A DNA stretch of 6,004 nt from Clostridia bacterium. GTDB taxonomy: Bacteria; Bacillota; Clostridia; Christensenellales; UBA1242. The notes below the pieces were generated by a model, which had not been told where the DNA came from, did not search any database, and saw only the letters and a program-made list of their open reading frames with translations. A program made the position numbers and the translations under genes. Location: assembly GCA_017537515.1 (NCBI GenBank), contig JAFYKO010000139.1, positions 1 to 6,004 on the forward strand. Reading direction: 5' to 3'. Below, in pieces: positions 5,555 to 6,004 of the stretch (the first letter of the stretch is position 1; the number at the start of each line of letters is the position of its first letter).

Positions 5555-5613
5555 GGATAAAGATACAGAGTGAGCTCTGCAACAGCAGTTCTTCGACATC
5601 TTTATCTTTTTTT
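5555..5613 (+). ncRNA. Predicted ~58-nt small RNA of unknown function
   Basis: GATAAAGAT (5556-5564) pairs perfectly with ATCTTTATC (5598-5606), and seven T residues follow (5607-5613), so the far arm is a rho-independent terminator. The expected transcription start falls on the first base of the stem, so the whole RNA would be closed end to end. Inside is a hairpin CAGAG/CTCTG (5566-5570 with 5575-5579, loop TGAG). A competing one is CTGC/GCAG (5577-5580 with 5585-5588, loop AACA). A single-stranded stretch lies about 5589-5597. I recognise no RNA family. It sits beside a CRISPR array but shows no clear complementarity to the repeat. No coding potential is likely; an ATG at 5550 gives only seven codons and lies before the predicted start of transcription. 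Confidence 0.65.
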
Positions 5614-5639
5614 ATGTCTTTTTTCCAAATGACGCAAAA

Positions 5640-5696
5640 GTGATTTATCTATTGGATTTTTTATTCGCATATCAGAATGCTTCTTACCTAAATCAC
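5640..5696 (-). repeat. Inverted repeat abutting the array's left end
   Basis: GTGATTTA (5640-5647) and TAAATCAC (5689-5696) are perfect 8-bp arms 41 bp apart, ending one base before the first repeat. An inner hairpin GCAT/ATGC (5667-5670 with 5677-5680) lies between them. Read on the - strand, the probable direction of the array, the structure is followed by TTTTG. It could be a weak stop or protective 3' structure for the pre-crRNA. The long loop makes terminator function uncertain. Confidence 0.4.
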
Positions 5697-5697
5697 G

Positions 5698-6004
5698 GTT
5701 TTAGTTGTATTTAGAATAACATAACTCTCAAACCAATAATAGCCATCCGTGATGCACTCTTACGTTTTAGTTGTATTTAGAATAACATAACTCTCAAACC
5801 AAGTCTGAAAAAACAAAAACAACGTTGAAGTTTTAGTTGTATTTAGAATAACATAACTCTCAAACTAGTTGGCTATCAAAGATATAAGGGCGGATGTTTT
5901 AGTTGTATTTAGAATAACATAACTCTCAAACGCAACTCTTGATTTAGACCTTTGCAGAAGCGTTTTAGTTGTATTTAGAATAACATAACTCTCAAACTGA
6001 ATAC
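5698..6004 (-). CRISPR. CRISPR array, probable type II (II-A-like), left end; continues past the window
   Basis: Five identical 36-bp repeats lie at 5698-5733, 5764-5799, 5830-5865, 5896-5931 and 5962-5997. Four full spacers separate them, each exactly 30 bp, and a fifth begins at 5998. On the - strand the repeat begins GTTTGAGAGTTATG and ends CTAAAAC, agreeing with the S. pyogenes type II-A repeat at 25 of 36 positions (19 of 36 in the opposite orientation). The 36/30 geometry also fits type II. The - strand is therefore the likely crRNA strand, which puts the leader and newest spacers to the right and makes this the old, trailer end. No cas gene lies in the window, so type and orientation rest on the repeat alone. 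Unchanging repeats and spacer length argue for an active array. I recognise no spacer source. Confidence 0.97.

Noticed and set aside
5550..5573. A seven-codon ORF (ATG at 5550) as a CreT-like toxin peptide.
   Set aside because: The ATG lies before the predicted transcription start, there is no ribosome binding site, and the codons are not a run of rare ones. I also found no spacer-like complementarity from the lone repeat flank to this promoter.
5555..5613. The small RNA as the tracrRNA of the array.
   Set aside because: It shares no convincing stretch with the + strand repeat, which it would need to pair with - strand crRNA. Even in the opposite reading the best pairing is about 8 bp with two G-U pairs, and it competes with the RNA's own perfect terminator stem.
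5416..5697. A transposon or IS insertion splitting the array between the lone repeat and the first array repeat.
   Set aside because: No terminal inverted repeats, no target duplication and no transposase fragment can be seen in these 282 bases.
5800..5829. Spacer 2 shares 12 bases with the rplL gene (near 2585), suggesting self-targeting.
   Set aside because: The match covers only 12 of 30 bases, includes the low-information palindrome AACGTT, and lies at the end of the spacer away from the expected seed.

Overview
The window looks like a chromosomal segment from an AT-rich (low G+C), probably anaerobic bacterium of the Bacillota, most likely an uncultured clostridial or gut lineage. The support is a pyruvate,phosphate dikinase, an L10-leader with a transcription attenuator in front of rplJ, strong AGGAGG-type ribosome binding sites, rho-independent terminators, a two-gene SufC/SufB-like (SMS-type) iron-sulfur system and a CRISPR array whose repeats resemble type II-A. 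I cannot name the genus from sequence alone.

Layout, left to right. (1) Bases 1-1537: the C-terminal 60% of pyruvate,phosphate dikinase (ppdK), + strand. (2) 1540-1749: a small XRE/HTH regulator remnant broken by two frameshifts. (3) 1750-1901: AT-rich spacer with a short palindrome and a TATAAT box. (4) 1902-2246: an intact 114-aa XRE/HTH regulator, + strand, with its own terminator. (5) 2334-3630, - strand: a self-contained ribosomal stalk operon consisting of promoter, L10 leader, attenuator, rplJ, rplL and terminator. It lacks rplKA upstream and rpoBC downstream. (6) 3650-5331, + strand: a promoter divergent from that of rplJ, then an ATPase/scaffold pair (smsC-smsB) overlapping by one base, then a terminator. 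(7) 5332-6004: the CRISPR edge. It holds a lone repeat copy (5380-5415), a consensus promoter driving a predicted ~58-nt terminator-closed small RNA (5555-5613), an inverted repeat (5640-5696), and five identical 36-bp repeats with 30-bp spacers that run off the window.

The most interesting part is the CRISPR edge. Read on the - strand, the repeat matches the S. pyogenes type II-A repeat at 25 of 36 positions, so the array is probably transcribed leftward and its leader and cas genes lie to the right, outside the window. In that reading the lone repeat copy is correctly placed and oriented to be the anti-repeat of a + strand tracrRNA. Its single mismatch falls at repeat position 8, where S. 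pyogenes-type duplexes have their bulge. A decayed or separated array repeat is the competing explanation. The small RNA between them has no evident complementarity to the repeat and is unexplained.

A second recurring pattern is that both smsC and the intact XRE gene have a -10 box ending exactly 7 nt before the ATG, which predicts leaderless mRNAs, whereas smsB, rplJ and rplL carry good Shine-Dalgarno sites.
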